IMG/VR virus record: IMGVR_UViG_3300031841_001733
Coordinates: 1 to 38,589 of that record
Direction: 5' to 3' (one strand)
Length of the DNA: 38,589 nucleotides
Source: a virus
The position numbers and the translations under genes are program-made. The number at the start of each line of letters is the position of its first letter. The first letter of the stretch is position 1. Below the pieces are notes generated by a model. It was not told the DNA's origin, did not search any database, and saw nothing but the letters and a program-made list of their open reading frames with translations. Positions 6,688 to 13,265 of the stretch are shown here, piece by piece.

Positions 6688-6737
6688 GGCTGCAAGCAAC
6701 CGGATCACACCAACTACCCCGGATTGCTCACCACACC

Positions 6738-6896
6738 ATGACAACCCTCGAAGCCGCTGCTGAGTACGGTCAACTGACCCGCAAGAATGCCGAGCGTGTA
6801 CTTGCTGAGCACGGTCTGACCTGGTCAGAGGCATACGCTGACCTAGGCGACAGTGCCCTTGATGCTGTCGAACTTTGTAAATGGATTGGCTACTGA
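6738..6896 (+). CDS. small early hypothetical protein, 52 aa
   Basis: The protein begins MTTLEAAAEYGQLTRKNAER and ends CKWIGY. It is helical and acidic. The N-terminal part resembles a helix-turn-helix-like arrangement (LEAAAEYGQLTRKNAERVL), but it is too short to assign. It is the first gene after the TTGACA promoter candidate and its stop overlaps the next start (TGATG). Confidence 0.6.
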   Translation: MTTLEAAAEYGQLTRKNAERVLAEHGLTWSEAYADLGDSALDAVELCKWIGY

Positions 6897-7027
6897 TGCG
6901 AGCACTAACCTTCTATATGCTTCTCATCTTTGTCACGACCTTGAGCTTAGGTGCCTGGGTCAATGACTTCACAGCGCGGCAGTGTGTCGCTACAACAGGC
7001 AAAACCTATCAGGAGTGCAACCGATGA
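6896..7027 (+). CDS. small membrane protein, 43 aa
   Basis: An N-terminal hydrophobic helix (LTFYMLLIFVTTLSLGAWV) is followed by a short soluble tail with two cysteines (RQCVATTGKTYQECNR). It overlaps its neighbours by TGATG and ATGA, consistent with one early operon. The function is unknown. Confidence 0.6.
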   Translation: MRALTFYMLLIFVTTLSLGAWVNDFTARQCVATTGKTYQECNR

Positions 7028-7512
7028 CTACCACCAACACCCACCAGATCAACTGGTTTGTGACTGCTGGAACACTCCGTGCAGCCTTCACACAGGACAA
7101 GCGACAAGACGGGAGCACCTTCTGGTGTCTCACTGAACAAGCCCGCCAGACTGTTGATGACCTGACAGAGTGGCTACGTGGTCTACATGATGACGAGCTA
7201 CCCAATGACTGGCGCTACGAGACCATTGTGAGCATCCTTGATGCACTGATGGAGATTGAAGGTCGTATAGATGATGAGTACCAAGACGATTTAGTTAGTG
7301 GTATTAGTGACAACATCACTGACATATATAACGCTGACTTATTGCAATGGTATGCGGACATTCCTAGTCGTGTCGCTTACATCGACAATGCAATGTCTGA
7401 AGGTTTGATTGATACCAACTCCGACACAATCGCTCGCCTAACTGTTGGTCAGAACGAATGTATCCGGTCTATGTGTTATCGAATCATCGACAGATTGATC
7501 ACCCAAAAGTAA
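7024..7512 (+). CDS. early hypothetical protein, 162 aa
   Basis: The start chosen is ATG 7024 (ATGA overlap with the previous gene), although the frame is open further upstream. The product is acidic and helical with several Trp residues (QINWFVTAGTLRAAF, LTEWLRGLHDDELPNDW). No catalytic motif is visible. It is the last gene before a strong terminator. Confidence 0.7.
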   Translation: MTTTNTHQINWFVTAGTLRAAFTQDKRQDGSTFWCLTEQARQTVDDLTEWLRGLHDDELPNDWRYETIVSILDALMEIEGRIDDEYQDDLVSGISDNITDIYNADLLQWYADIPSRVAYIDNAMSEGLIDTNSDTIARLTVGQNECIRSMCYRIIDRLITQK

Positions 7513-7517
7513 CATCA

Positions 7518-7548
7518 ACCCGGCAACATTTCAGCCGGGTATTTTTTC
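7518..7548 (+). terminator. rho-independent terminator of the first early operon
   Basis: A perfect 7-bp stem ACCCGGC/GCCGGGT with a 9-base loop is followed by ATTTTTTC. It begins 6 bases after the stop of the 162-aa gene. Confidence 0.9.
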
Positions 7549-7582
7549 AAACCTTCACAATCACAACTCGAGGACGCACCCA

Positions 7583-7822
7583 ATGATCGATCAAGTTCAA
7601 CATGCACGTGTTGTCAGTGATGGCACCCGCCTTGCTGTCTACCAAATCAAGGACGTGTACGGCAGATCGCTGGCTTATCCTGTCAACGATCAAGCCGAAA
7701 CAATCCAGGGACTCACAGGCTTCAAAACGTTACGACGTAACGACATTGCAAAGATTGAGGAATTAGGCTTCAACGTAGTCACCATCCACGGTGAGCGAAT
7801 CAAACCCAGCATGATTGGCTAG
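7583..7822 (+). CDS. early hypothetical protein, 79 aa
   Basis: ATG 7583 follows a moderate GAGGAC ribosome binding site. The sequence is a mixed α/β small protein (DGTRLAVYQIKDVYGR, then LRRNDIAKIEELGFNVVTIH). No family is recognised. It begins a second block of early genes after a terminator, and a small hairpin follows its stop. Confidence 0.6.
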   Translation: MIDQVQHARVVSDGTRLAVYQIKDVYGRSLAYPVNDQAETIQGLTGFKTLRRNDIAKIEELGFNVVTIHGERIKPSMIG

Positions 7823-7824
7823 GT

Positions 7825-7849
7825 CGCACCTTCGGTGCTCTACATTTTT
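7825..7849 (+). terminator. possible weak terminator (hairpin copy 2)
   Basis: The hairpin GCACC-TTC-GGTGC is identical to that at 5925-5939. Here a T5 run follows at 7845-7849, 6 bases after the stem, so it may act as a weak terminator or attenuator between two early genes. Confidence 0.45.
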
Positions 7850-7855
7850 CAACTA

Positions 7856-8206
7856 ATGGCTATCATCTTCAAGCAACGAGTCCACAACCCAAAGATCAAG
7901 GACCTACGGTCATTCGTACGCAAGACTGTGACACGAGACCGTAGCCTATATCAGAATGATTCTCAGTTCGACAACGAAACGACGTTCATCAACCGACAAC
8001 GGGACCAACTCAAGGACGAGTACGGTTATATGTGGGATGATGAAGACCAGCCACTTGTCAAGGGTGAGTTTGGTAACATCAAGATCACAGACACAGAGAT
8101 CAGCTTCAGGCCACGCAGGTACGCACCCACAGAGATCTATGTAGCTGCGAGGTGGTATTGCATGTGCAATGAAACCAAGTTCACCAATCGTCCGAGGCTT
8201 GCATGA
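7856..8206 (+). CDS. early hypothetical protein, 116 aa
   Basis: ATG 7856 is preferred over the upstream GTG, which lies inside the hairpin. The protein is charged, with many Arg and Asp residues (LRSFVRKTVTRDRSLYQ, KDEYGYMWDDEDQ) and two cysteines near the end (YCMCNE). No family is recognised. The stop overlaps the next start (ATGA). Confidence 0.6.
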   Translation: MAIIFKQRVHNPKIKDLRSFVRKTVTRDRSLYQNDSQFDNETTFINRQRDQLKDEYGYMWDDEDQPLVKGEFGNIKITDTEISFRPRRYAPTEIYVAARWYCMCNETKFTNRPRLA

Positions 8207-8382
8207 ACTACACAAAATGGTTTGTCAAGTACGCAGGCAAAGCCCGTACAACTGGACGTTCATCAACTGGACACGTCACGGTAAGTGCTATGTCAGCAAA
8301 CCACGCCATAACCTTGGCAATGGTAGAAATACCTAACTCTTTGTCTAGAGTACAGATAACTACTGTACAGAAACTTGAGTAA
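8203..8382 (+). CDS. small early protein, 59 aa
   Basis: ATG 8203 overlaps the previous stop. The product is basic at the N-terminus (NYTKWFVKYAGKARTTGR) with a hydrophobic middle. It is supported mainly by the tight overlap arrangement on both sides. The function is unknown. Confidence 0.5.
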   Translation: MNYTKWFVKYAGKARTTGRSSTGHVTVSAMSANHAITLAMVEIPNSLSRVQITTVQKLE

Positions 8383-8584
8383 CCCTCGCATCCGTGTTGA
8401 CCTGCACTCTAACCCAGGGACGTACATAGCCAAAGCTAAGGAACGAGCACGGCTTGCACTCAAGGACCCATCCATTTCGCTAACCACCTTAGAACGAAGT
8501 TTCTATGATCGCTACAGACAACTTGAAGCACAAGCTAGAACAGTGCAAAGACATGCAAGAGGTTCTACTAACCATTGTAAATGA
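8375..8584 (+). CDS. small early protein, 69 aa
   Basis: Starts at TTG 8375, which overlaps the stop of the previous gene. The product is Arg-rich and helical (YIAKAKERARLALKDPSISL, then LERSFYDRYRQLEAQARTVQ). No family is recognised. Its 3' half overlaps the next gene in another frame. Confidence 0.5.
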   Translation: MSNPRIRVDLHSNPGTYIAKAKERARLALKDPSISLTTLERSFYDRYRQLEAQARTVQRHARGSTNHCK

Positions 8585-8666
8585 TTGTTGGTTTGATTGG
8601 CAGCAGGACGAAGCCCTTGAATGGGTTGATCAGCACATCCAACATATAAGGTGTGTTGACTCGTGA
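8505..8666 (+). CDS. small early protein, 53 aa
   Basis: This frame starts at ATG 8505 inside the previous gene and ends with TGA at 8664-8666, overlapping the next GTG start. The sequence looks like a real helical protein (LKHKLEQCKDMQEVLLTIV, DCWFDWQQDEALEWVDQHI) with three cysteines and three tryptophans. The function is unknown. Confidence 0.5.
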   Translation: MIATDNLKHKLEQCKDMQEVLLTIVNDCWFDWQQDEALEWVDQHIQHIRCVDS

Positions 8667-8923
8667 AGCCTGACTATTTCACCGCAGGTGGCCTGTGGAT
8701 TGAGCGCAGGCGTAACAAAGAGGGACCGCCTGTCACATACACGGTCTGGAAGCCCAACACCTCCCGCATCTTCACGGACTTGAAGAAGGCTATCAAGTTT
8801 GCTGCGTATCCTGCTTCTACACCTACTGGTCAGGCGTTACGTGAGTGGTTCAAGTCGTTTAATGTCGTAATTCCGGAACAAAAGGAGCCAGAACCCAATG
8901 ACCAAACTAAAATGATCACGTAG
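8663..8923 (+). CDS. early hypothetical protein, 86 aa
   Basis: Starts at GTG 8663 (GTGA overlap). The sequence is a small α/β protein (GGLWIERRRNKEGPPVTYTV, DLKKAIKFAAYPASTPTG, LREWFKSFNVVIPEQ). The pattern of a β-hairpin then helices resembles small DNA-binding or inhibitor proteins, but no family is recognised. It is the last gene before the second strong terminator. Confidence 0.6.
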   Translation: MKPDYFTAGGLWIERRRNKEGPPVTYTVWKPNTSRIFTDLKKAIKFAAYPASTPTGQALREWFKSFNVVIPEQKEPEPNDQTKMIT

Positions 8924-8956
8924 GCGGCTGTCTACACTAACACGAGAGGGTGCGGG

Positions 8957-8985
8957 CCTCCACCATCAGGTGGGGGTCTTTTTTT
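8957..8985 (+). terminator. rho-independent terminator of the second early block
   Basis: CCTCCACC pairs with GGTGGGGG (8 bp, one wobble) around the loop ATCA, followed by TC and seven T. It lies 33 bases after the stop of the 86-aa gene. Confidence 0.9.
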
Positions 8986-9201
8986 GTGCAGTGCCGAGTG
9001 TGTCAAGCCCTACATTCTGTAGACAAAAGGAAGAAGCACAAAACCAGACAAATAAGTTATGTGTTGTGCCAGTTATCTGACTGATTTCATTGCGCCACAG
9101 TCAGCAGTCACTATCTTGTAAGTGCGGGGAGAGGGTAAGCCCAAACCACGCAGAACCTGGACAACTGAAGAAACGTTTTTTTCACAATCACGTGTAGCTA
9201 C
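8986..9201. other. 216-base intergenic region before the third early block
   Basis: Only a 20-codon frame is present (9059-9121). The region probably carries a promoter, since a terminator lies upstream and a gene starts at 9202. CAGTCACTATCTTG at 9106-9119 slightly resembles the core of T7 promoters but is a single, weak match. Confidence 0.35.
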
Positions 9202-9205
9202 ATGT
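9190..9205. promoter_or_regulatory. near-perfect 16-bp palindrome over a start codon
   Basis: The core TGTAGCTACA is a perfect 10-bp palindrome, and the flanks extend it to 16 bp with one mismatched pair. It ends inside the ATG of the next gene, so a bound protein or an RNA hairpin would block translation or transcription there. Confidence 0.35.
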
Positions 9206-9444
9206 CCAATTCTAATGGAGGTCATTTGACTAACGATGGGAAAGCGAAAGCGTTGGATGAGGACTATTTCATCCGTAATGCAATCTATTGTTGGTTGTAT
9301 TACTTCGACGAAAAGCACAAATGGCACTCCATTTATAAGGAGTTGGCAGAACGGGAGTCATACATCGGAAAACCTGATGTACCCGCAAACCCAAAACCAC
9401 GACGGGCTAGACGAGCTACTCGGAGCCGAACTAAAGAGTTATGA
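9202..9444 (+). CDS. early hypothetical protein, 80 aa
   Basis: ATG 9202, no Shine-Dalgarno sequence. The product has an acidic, aromatic middle (LDEDYFIRNAIYCWLYYFDE) and a very basic end (KPRRARRATRSRTKEL). The basic tail may bind nucleic acid. No family is recognised. The next gene starts inside it in another frame. Confidence 0.5.
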   Translation: MSNSNGGHLTNDGKAKALDEDYFIRNAIYCWLYYFDEKHKWHSIYKELAERESYIGKPDVPANPKPRRARRATRSRTKEL

Positions 9445-9571
9445 AGTCTGTCTAAGTGACGAGAGTATCTACATTCTCGCCGCCAGTCCTGAGGATGCCG
9501 CTTGGTATGCCTTAGAGCTGTCCAACGACAAAGCTTCAAAACTTTTAGACGTACGGTTAATCGATGAGTAA
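9377..9571 (+). CDS. early hypothetical protein, 64 aa
   Basis: The frame is open from 9236, but the first part is an off-frame copy of the upstream gene. ATG 9377 gives a compact product (SYEVCLSDESIYILAASPED, then AAWYALELSNDKASKLLDVR) with a βαβ-like pattern. I recall similar short proteins in cyanophages. It overlaps both neighbours. The function is unknown. Confidence 0.55.
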   Translation: MYPQTQNHDGLDELLGAELKSYEVCLSDESIYILAASPEDAAWYALELSNDKASKLLDVRLIDE

Positions 9572-9884
9572 GTATTTCCCAAATAAATGGCGTAAGTACA
9601 AGGATACCCCAGCCGACATGTTTCAGTCTATTTCCTATGACGATGTCATGGAGTGGAAGGTTGCTGGCTGGGAACTTCCTACGGACGTTGCCTGTGTCAT
9701 TCGCGCAAGGAATCTTGAAAACAGCAAAGTCACTGAACATGTGTACAAGCGCATGTCATACGCTGAAAGTAAGATTCGCCAATACATGACTTACAAAACG
9801 CACGAGTTAATTGTCTGCGCTGAAGAAGCGTTGTACTACGTGCACCCAGAGCTTTTACAGGAGGATACCAGTGATGATGACTGA
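9564..9884 (+). CDS. early hypothetical protein, 106 aa
   Basis: ATG 9564 overlaps the previous stop by 8 bases. The product is a mixed, moderately charged protein (MFQSISYDDVMEWKVAGWEL, VYKRMSYAESKIRQYMTYK) ending in a strongly acidic tail (EDTSDDD). No family is recognised. The end overlaps the next gene by 11 bases. Confidence 0.6.
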   Translation: MSKYFPNKWRKYKDTPADMFQSISYDDVMEWKVAGWELPTDVACVIRARNLENSKVTEHVYKRMSYAESKIRQYMTYKTHELIVCAEEALYYVHPELLQEDTSDDD

Positions 9885-10017
9885 TTTGCAGTTTGCAAAA
9901 CTCATCATTGAGTTGGATAAACATCCACACAAAGAAGAAATTATTGAGTTGATGCACGAACAAATCGATGACATGAACTCAGTCAAGTATCTGCCTGAAG
10001 ATGCCGACACCATTTGA
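9874..10017 (+). CDS. small acidic helical protein, 47 aa
   Basis: A strong ribosome binding site AGGAGG at 9859-9864 fits ATG 9874 (GTG 9871 or ATG 9877 are also possible). The product is acidic and helical (LQFAKLIIELDKHPHKEEII, ELMHEQIDDMNSV). It overlaps the RNA polymerase start by 17 bases, so the two are probably co-translated. Confidence 0.6.
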   Translation: MMTDLQFAKLIIELDKHPHKEEIIELMHEQIDDMNSVKYLPEDADTI

Positions 10018-12340
10018 AATCGACCAACAGATTGCCCTTGAACGAGAACAAATCCGACAGGGACTTGATCATTTACACTCAAACACAAAAAAACTTGAGG
10101 AGAAAAGTTATGCAAGTTCTTCAGTATACGGGGTGGCTTCTATTAGGGACCTTCTCCCTCATGTGGTGGATCGTATTGAGTCAACTCGTTTACGCATAAG
10201 ACAGGGCAGTGCTGGCATTAACTTCAAAGAAATTCATGAGTACCTTGAGGATCTAGAAGCTAATACAGCAGCAGCCATTGCCTGCAAAATCACGTTTGAC
10301 AAAGTCTTCAGCACTAAACAGAAAGCCAACACCGTATCGAACGTCACAGACGCTATCGGCAAGGCAATCGAAAACGAGTGCATGATGAGGCACTACGAGA
10401 CTAATGTGCCAGGGTTACTTCACAAGTTGAAGGAGAACTACTGGCACAAGTCCATTGGCACCCATCAAAAGGTGGTTGTCATACGGACACTAATGAATCG
10501 ATTTGATGTCGATCATTGGAAAACGTGGGGACGTGCTGTTCGTATCAGGCTGGGAGGTTGGCTGCTTGATTGCATATGTCAATCCTCCAACTGGTTCATG
10601 ACTGCAATGCAGCAAGAAGGAAGGAAGCGACAAAACTATGTCGTTCCTACTCCTGAATTCATAGCAATCAAAGACCAGGTCATGGCAACGGCTGAGTTGT
10701 TCAGCCCGATTGCGTGGCCGATGCTCATTGAACCTAATGATTGGTCAAATGAGACTCAAGGTGGATACATCTTGAACGAGGTCATGAAAGGCTATGACAT
10801 GGTTCGGCGTGGAAACCCCACATGTATACAGGGAGAAACACCAATAGCTTTTCTGAACAAAATTCAGAAGGTTGCCTACACCCTAAACCCATTTGTCGTA
10901 GGTGTCGCTGAGACGCTGATGGCTAAGGGCAGGGCAGTTGGAAAGTTTATTCCTGTAGTGGATATACCACTGCCACCCAAGCCTGTAGACATCGCTGAGA
11001 ACTACGACTCTCGCAAAGATTACAGGCGGCGTGCGGCAGAGGTCATGAACCTCAACGCACAGGCGTTCGAGAAGTCTTGTAGGACTCGGATGACTATGAA
11101 TGCTGTCAAAGTATTCAAGGACAAAGAGAAGTTTTACATTCCGTGGAGCTTCGATTACAGATCCAGGGTCTATCCGATCCCCGCGTTCTTGACCCCACAA
11201 GACACTGACTTCGGCAAGTCTTTACTTAAATTCCATGTGTCAGCCTTTGTCACCCCAGAGTCTGAACGATGGTTAGCCTTTCAGGTTGCCACAACATATG
11301 GTCTCGATAAAGACACAATGCAAGACAGACAGATCTGGGTTGATAACAACCACGATCTAATTAAACGTGTAGCCACTGAACCCATCGACAACTTACCTGA
11401 ATGGGAAGCTGCTAATGAACCGTGGCAATTTCTTGCAGCTTGTGAAGAATACTACGCATGTGTCATTGCTTGCACCCGTCAGTTTACAAATTTGATGGTT
11501 GCAACAGATGCTACATGTAGTGGTCTTCAGATATTGTCAGGTCTTGCACGTGACAAATCAACAGCGAAGTTAGTTAATGTCGTTCCTAGTGATAGACCAC
11601 AGGACGCATACAAAGTTATAGCTGAACAAGCCAAACCAAACGTTCCAGAAAGTATTAGACCTTTCATGGATCGCAAGGTAACCAAACGGACAGTTATGAC
11701 GATTCCTTACAATGCTAAGCCTTATTCAAACAGGTGGTACATACGTGACGCTTTGTTTGAGAAAGGTGTTGTCATTGATAAGAATGATCTGACAGAGACA
11801 GTCAAAGCTGTCAGAGATGCCATGAACGTTGTCGTTCCTGGTCCAATGCAGGTAATGAAATGGATAGAAAAGGAAGTAGCTGCTGCCATTGATCGTGGTG
11901 AGAAACAAATCCAATGGGTAACACCATCTGGTTTTGTAGTAACACAACGTCTTATGAAATCACAAACTCAACGTATTGAACTTCAATTGTTGGGTAGATG
12001 TGTTGTCAAAGCTGCAACGGGTGAAAGCAGCAAAGTTGACAAAGCACATCATAAAAACGCTACTGCTCCTAATCTGATCCACAGTCTCGATGCAAGTCTC
12101 TTGTGTCTATCTGCACTCCGTTTCGACGCACCGATTTCCCTCATACACGACTCGGTACTTTGTCGTGCTACTGACATGGGTGTTCTTTCAGCCATTGTTC
12201 GTGAGACATACATGCACCTTTTTGCGGAGCATGACTACCTCACATCATTTGCAGAACAAATCGGTGCAGAAACAAAACCTCCAATTATCGGTGACCTAGA
12301 ACCGTCAACGGTAATTGATTCCACCTACTTTTTTTGTTAA
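10001..12340 (+). CDS. rnap: T7-type single-subunit RNA polymerase, 779 aa
   Basis: Transcribes the middle and late phage genes from phage promoters. The conserved catalytic positions are visible: Asp503 in VATDATCSGLQ (T7 Asp537), Lys562 and Tyr570 in VTKRTVMTIPYNAK (T7 Lys631 and Tyr639), and His716-Asp717 in LIHDSVLC (T7 His811-Asp812). The C-terminus ends in aromatics (TYFFC), echoing the T7 FAFA foot. The N-terminus keeps the REQ-containing helix (ALEREQIRQG). It is about 100 residues shorter than T7 RNAP, as usual in cyanopodoviruses. It precedes the replication genes and overlaps the ssDNA-binding gene by TAATG. Confidence 0.97.
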   Translation: MPTPFEIDQQIALEREQIRQGLDHLHSNTKKLEEKSYASSSVYGVASIRDLLPHVVDRIESTRLRIRQGSAGINFKEIHEYLEDLEANTAAAIACKITFDKVFSTKQKANTVSNVTDAIGKAIENECMMRHYETNVPGLLHKLKENYWHKSIGTHQKVVVIRTLMNRFDVDHWKTWGRAVRIRLGGWLLDCICQSSNWFMTAMQQEGRKRQNYVVPTPEFIAIKDQVMATAELFSPIAWPMLIEPNDWSNETQGGYILNEVMKGYDMVRRGNPTCIQGETPIAFLNKIQKVAYTLNPFVVGVAETLMAKGRAVGKFIPVVDIPLPPKPVDIAENYDSRKDYRRRAAEVMNLNAQAFEKSCRTRMTMNAVKVFKDKEKFYIPWSFDYRSRVYPIPAFLTPQDTDFGKSLLKFHVSAFVTPESERWLAFQVATTYGLDKDTMQDRQIWVDNNHDLIKRVATEPIDNLPEWEAANEPWQFLAACEEYYACVIACTRQFTNLMVATDATCSGLQILSGLARDKSTAKLVNVVPSDRPQDAYKVIAEQAKPNVPESIRPFMDRKVTKRTVMTIPYNAKPYSNRWYIRDALFEKGVVIDKNDLTETVKAVRDAMNVVVPGPMQVMKWIEKEVAAAIDRGEKQIQWVTPSGFVVTQRLMKSQTQRIELQLLGRCVVKAATGESSKVDKAHHKNATAPNLIHSLDASLLCLSALRFDAPISLIHDSVLCRATDMGVLSAIVRETYMHLFAEHDYLTSFAEQIGAETKPPIIGDLEPSTVIDSTYFFC
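10110..10199 (+). CDS. possible 29-aa membrane peptide nested in the RNA polymerase gene
   Basis: In a different frame from the polymerase, ATG 10110 has a strong GAGGAG ribosome binding site at 10097-10102 with ideal 7-base spacing. The product is almost entirely a membrane helix with Trp residues (YTGWLLLGTFSLMWWIVL) and ends SQLVYA. Either this is a true nested gene, or a fortunate off-frame read. The site's strength inside a coding region is what makes it worth recording. Confidence 0.4.
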   Translation: MQVLQYTGWLLLGTFSLMWWIVLSQLVYA

Positions 12341-12912
12341 TGCCCCGCACCATTTTTAAAACCGAAGAGCCTGTCATTCTTGAAGGCTATCAAGCTGTGC
12401 TCAAAGCAACCAAGTTTGGTTTCACACTTTCTGCAATTGTCAACCAAGACATTGTAGATGAGCTTGAGACTGACCGTCCTAATAGCCTTGCTTGGGCAGA
12501 GTCTAAACTCAAAAACCCTAAGCGCTCAACCCTCAAGCCTGAACCTTGGGAAGAGGTTGCAGAAGGTAAGTACAAAGTCAAGTTCACTTGGAAGGACGAA
12601 ACCAAACCCGTCATTGTAGACACTGAAGGTACTGTCATCACTGATGAAAACATTCCAGTGTATAGCGGAAGTAAAGTTAAACTTGCCTTTTACCAAAAGC
12701 CTTACGTTCTCAAAGACAATGTCACGTATGGAACAACACTTAAGCTTGTTGGTGTACAGATTGTCTCGATTTCGTCCGAAGCTGGCACTGATGTCGGTGA
12801 CATGGAAGAAGCTGATGTCAGTGCGTTGTTTGGTAAGACGAAAGGCTACAAGCAAAGCGATCCTAACATCATTGCTGCAACCCAAGAAGATGCAGTAGAA
12901 GATGACTTCTGA
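12340..12912 (+). CDS. single-stranded DNA-binding protein (gp2.5-like), 190 aa
   Basis: Coats single-stranded DNA at the replication fork and contacts polymerase and helicase. Evidence: position right after RNA polymerase and before endonuclease I, as in T7; a β-rich OB-like body; and an acidic tail with a terminal aromatic (EDAVEDDF), the hallmark of gp2.5. ATG 12340 overlaps the polymerase stop (TAATG) and is chosen over the in-frame TTG 6 bases upstream. Confidence 0.85.
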   Translation: MPRTIFKTEEPVILEGYQAVLKATKFGFTLSAIVNQDIVDELETDRPNSLAWAESKLKNPKRSTLKPEPWEEVAEGKYKVKFTWKDETKPVIVDTEGTVITDENIPVYSGSKVKLAFYQKPYVLKDNVTYGTTLKLVGVQIVSISSEAGTDVGDMEEADVSALFGKTKGYKQSDPNIIAATQEDAVEDDF

Positions 12913-13265
12913 TGGCGTTTAGGTCAAGGCTAGAAGAAAAGGTAGCTGACCTGTTGGTTGACCTTGACGTCAAGTATGAATACGAAACCGTCAAGGTTGA
13001 CTACACCATTGCCCACATCTACAAGCCAGACTTCATCCTTCCTAACGGGGTGTACCTGGAGTGCAAAGGGTACTGGGACAGCAAGGACCGGCGAAAGATC
13101 AAAGCAGTCAAGGAACAAAACCCTGACCTAGACCTTCGCATGGTTTTTCAGGCTCCTTTCAACACAATATCTAAGAAATCTAAAACTACCTATGCCCAAT
13201 ACTGTGAGCGATTAGGCATTTTATGGTGCTCTTTCACGAACATCCCGGTAGCATGGCTTATGTAG
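12912..13265 (+). CDS. endonuclease I (Holliday junction resolvase), 117 aa
   Basis: T7 gp3-type junction-resolving nuclease. It debranches replicating DNA and helps degrade host DNA. The family motifs are clear: FRSRLEEKVADLL at the N-terminus (T7 FRSGLEDKV, with the Glu metal ligand), YKPDFILPNGVYLECKGYW (the Asp, Glu and Lys of the active site) and the RMVF strand. It starts at a TGATG overlap and ends inside the primase start region. It is slightly shorter than T7 gp3 (149 aa) at the C-terminus. Confidence 0.95.
   Translation: MAFRSRLEEKVADLLVDLDVKYEYETVKVDYTIAHIYKPDFILPNGVYLECKGYWDSKDRRKIKAVKEQNPDLDLRMVFQAPFNTISKKSKTTYAQYCERLGILWCSFTNIPVAWLM

Larger units (their letters stand above)
6444..6737. 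other. 294-base region without a convincing gene
   Basis: Only 19-20 codon frames are present (for example from 6488 or 6517). The second half holds a nested inverted repeat at 6613-6653 and a TTGACA promoter candidate at 6659-6687, so this is probably the control region for the early operon starting at 6738. Confidence 0.5.

Noticed and set aside
9106-9128. T7-like promoter core CACTAT before the third early block
   Set aside because: Only a short single match to T7. The specificity of this polymerase is unknown and no second copy was found.
9236-9376. Upstream extension of the 64-aa early gene (ATG 9236)
   Set aside because: This part is an off-frame read of the 80-aa gene, with composition unlike a real protein. 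ATG 9377 was preferred.
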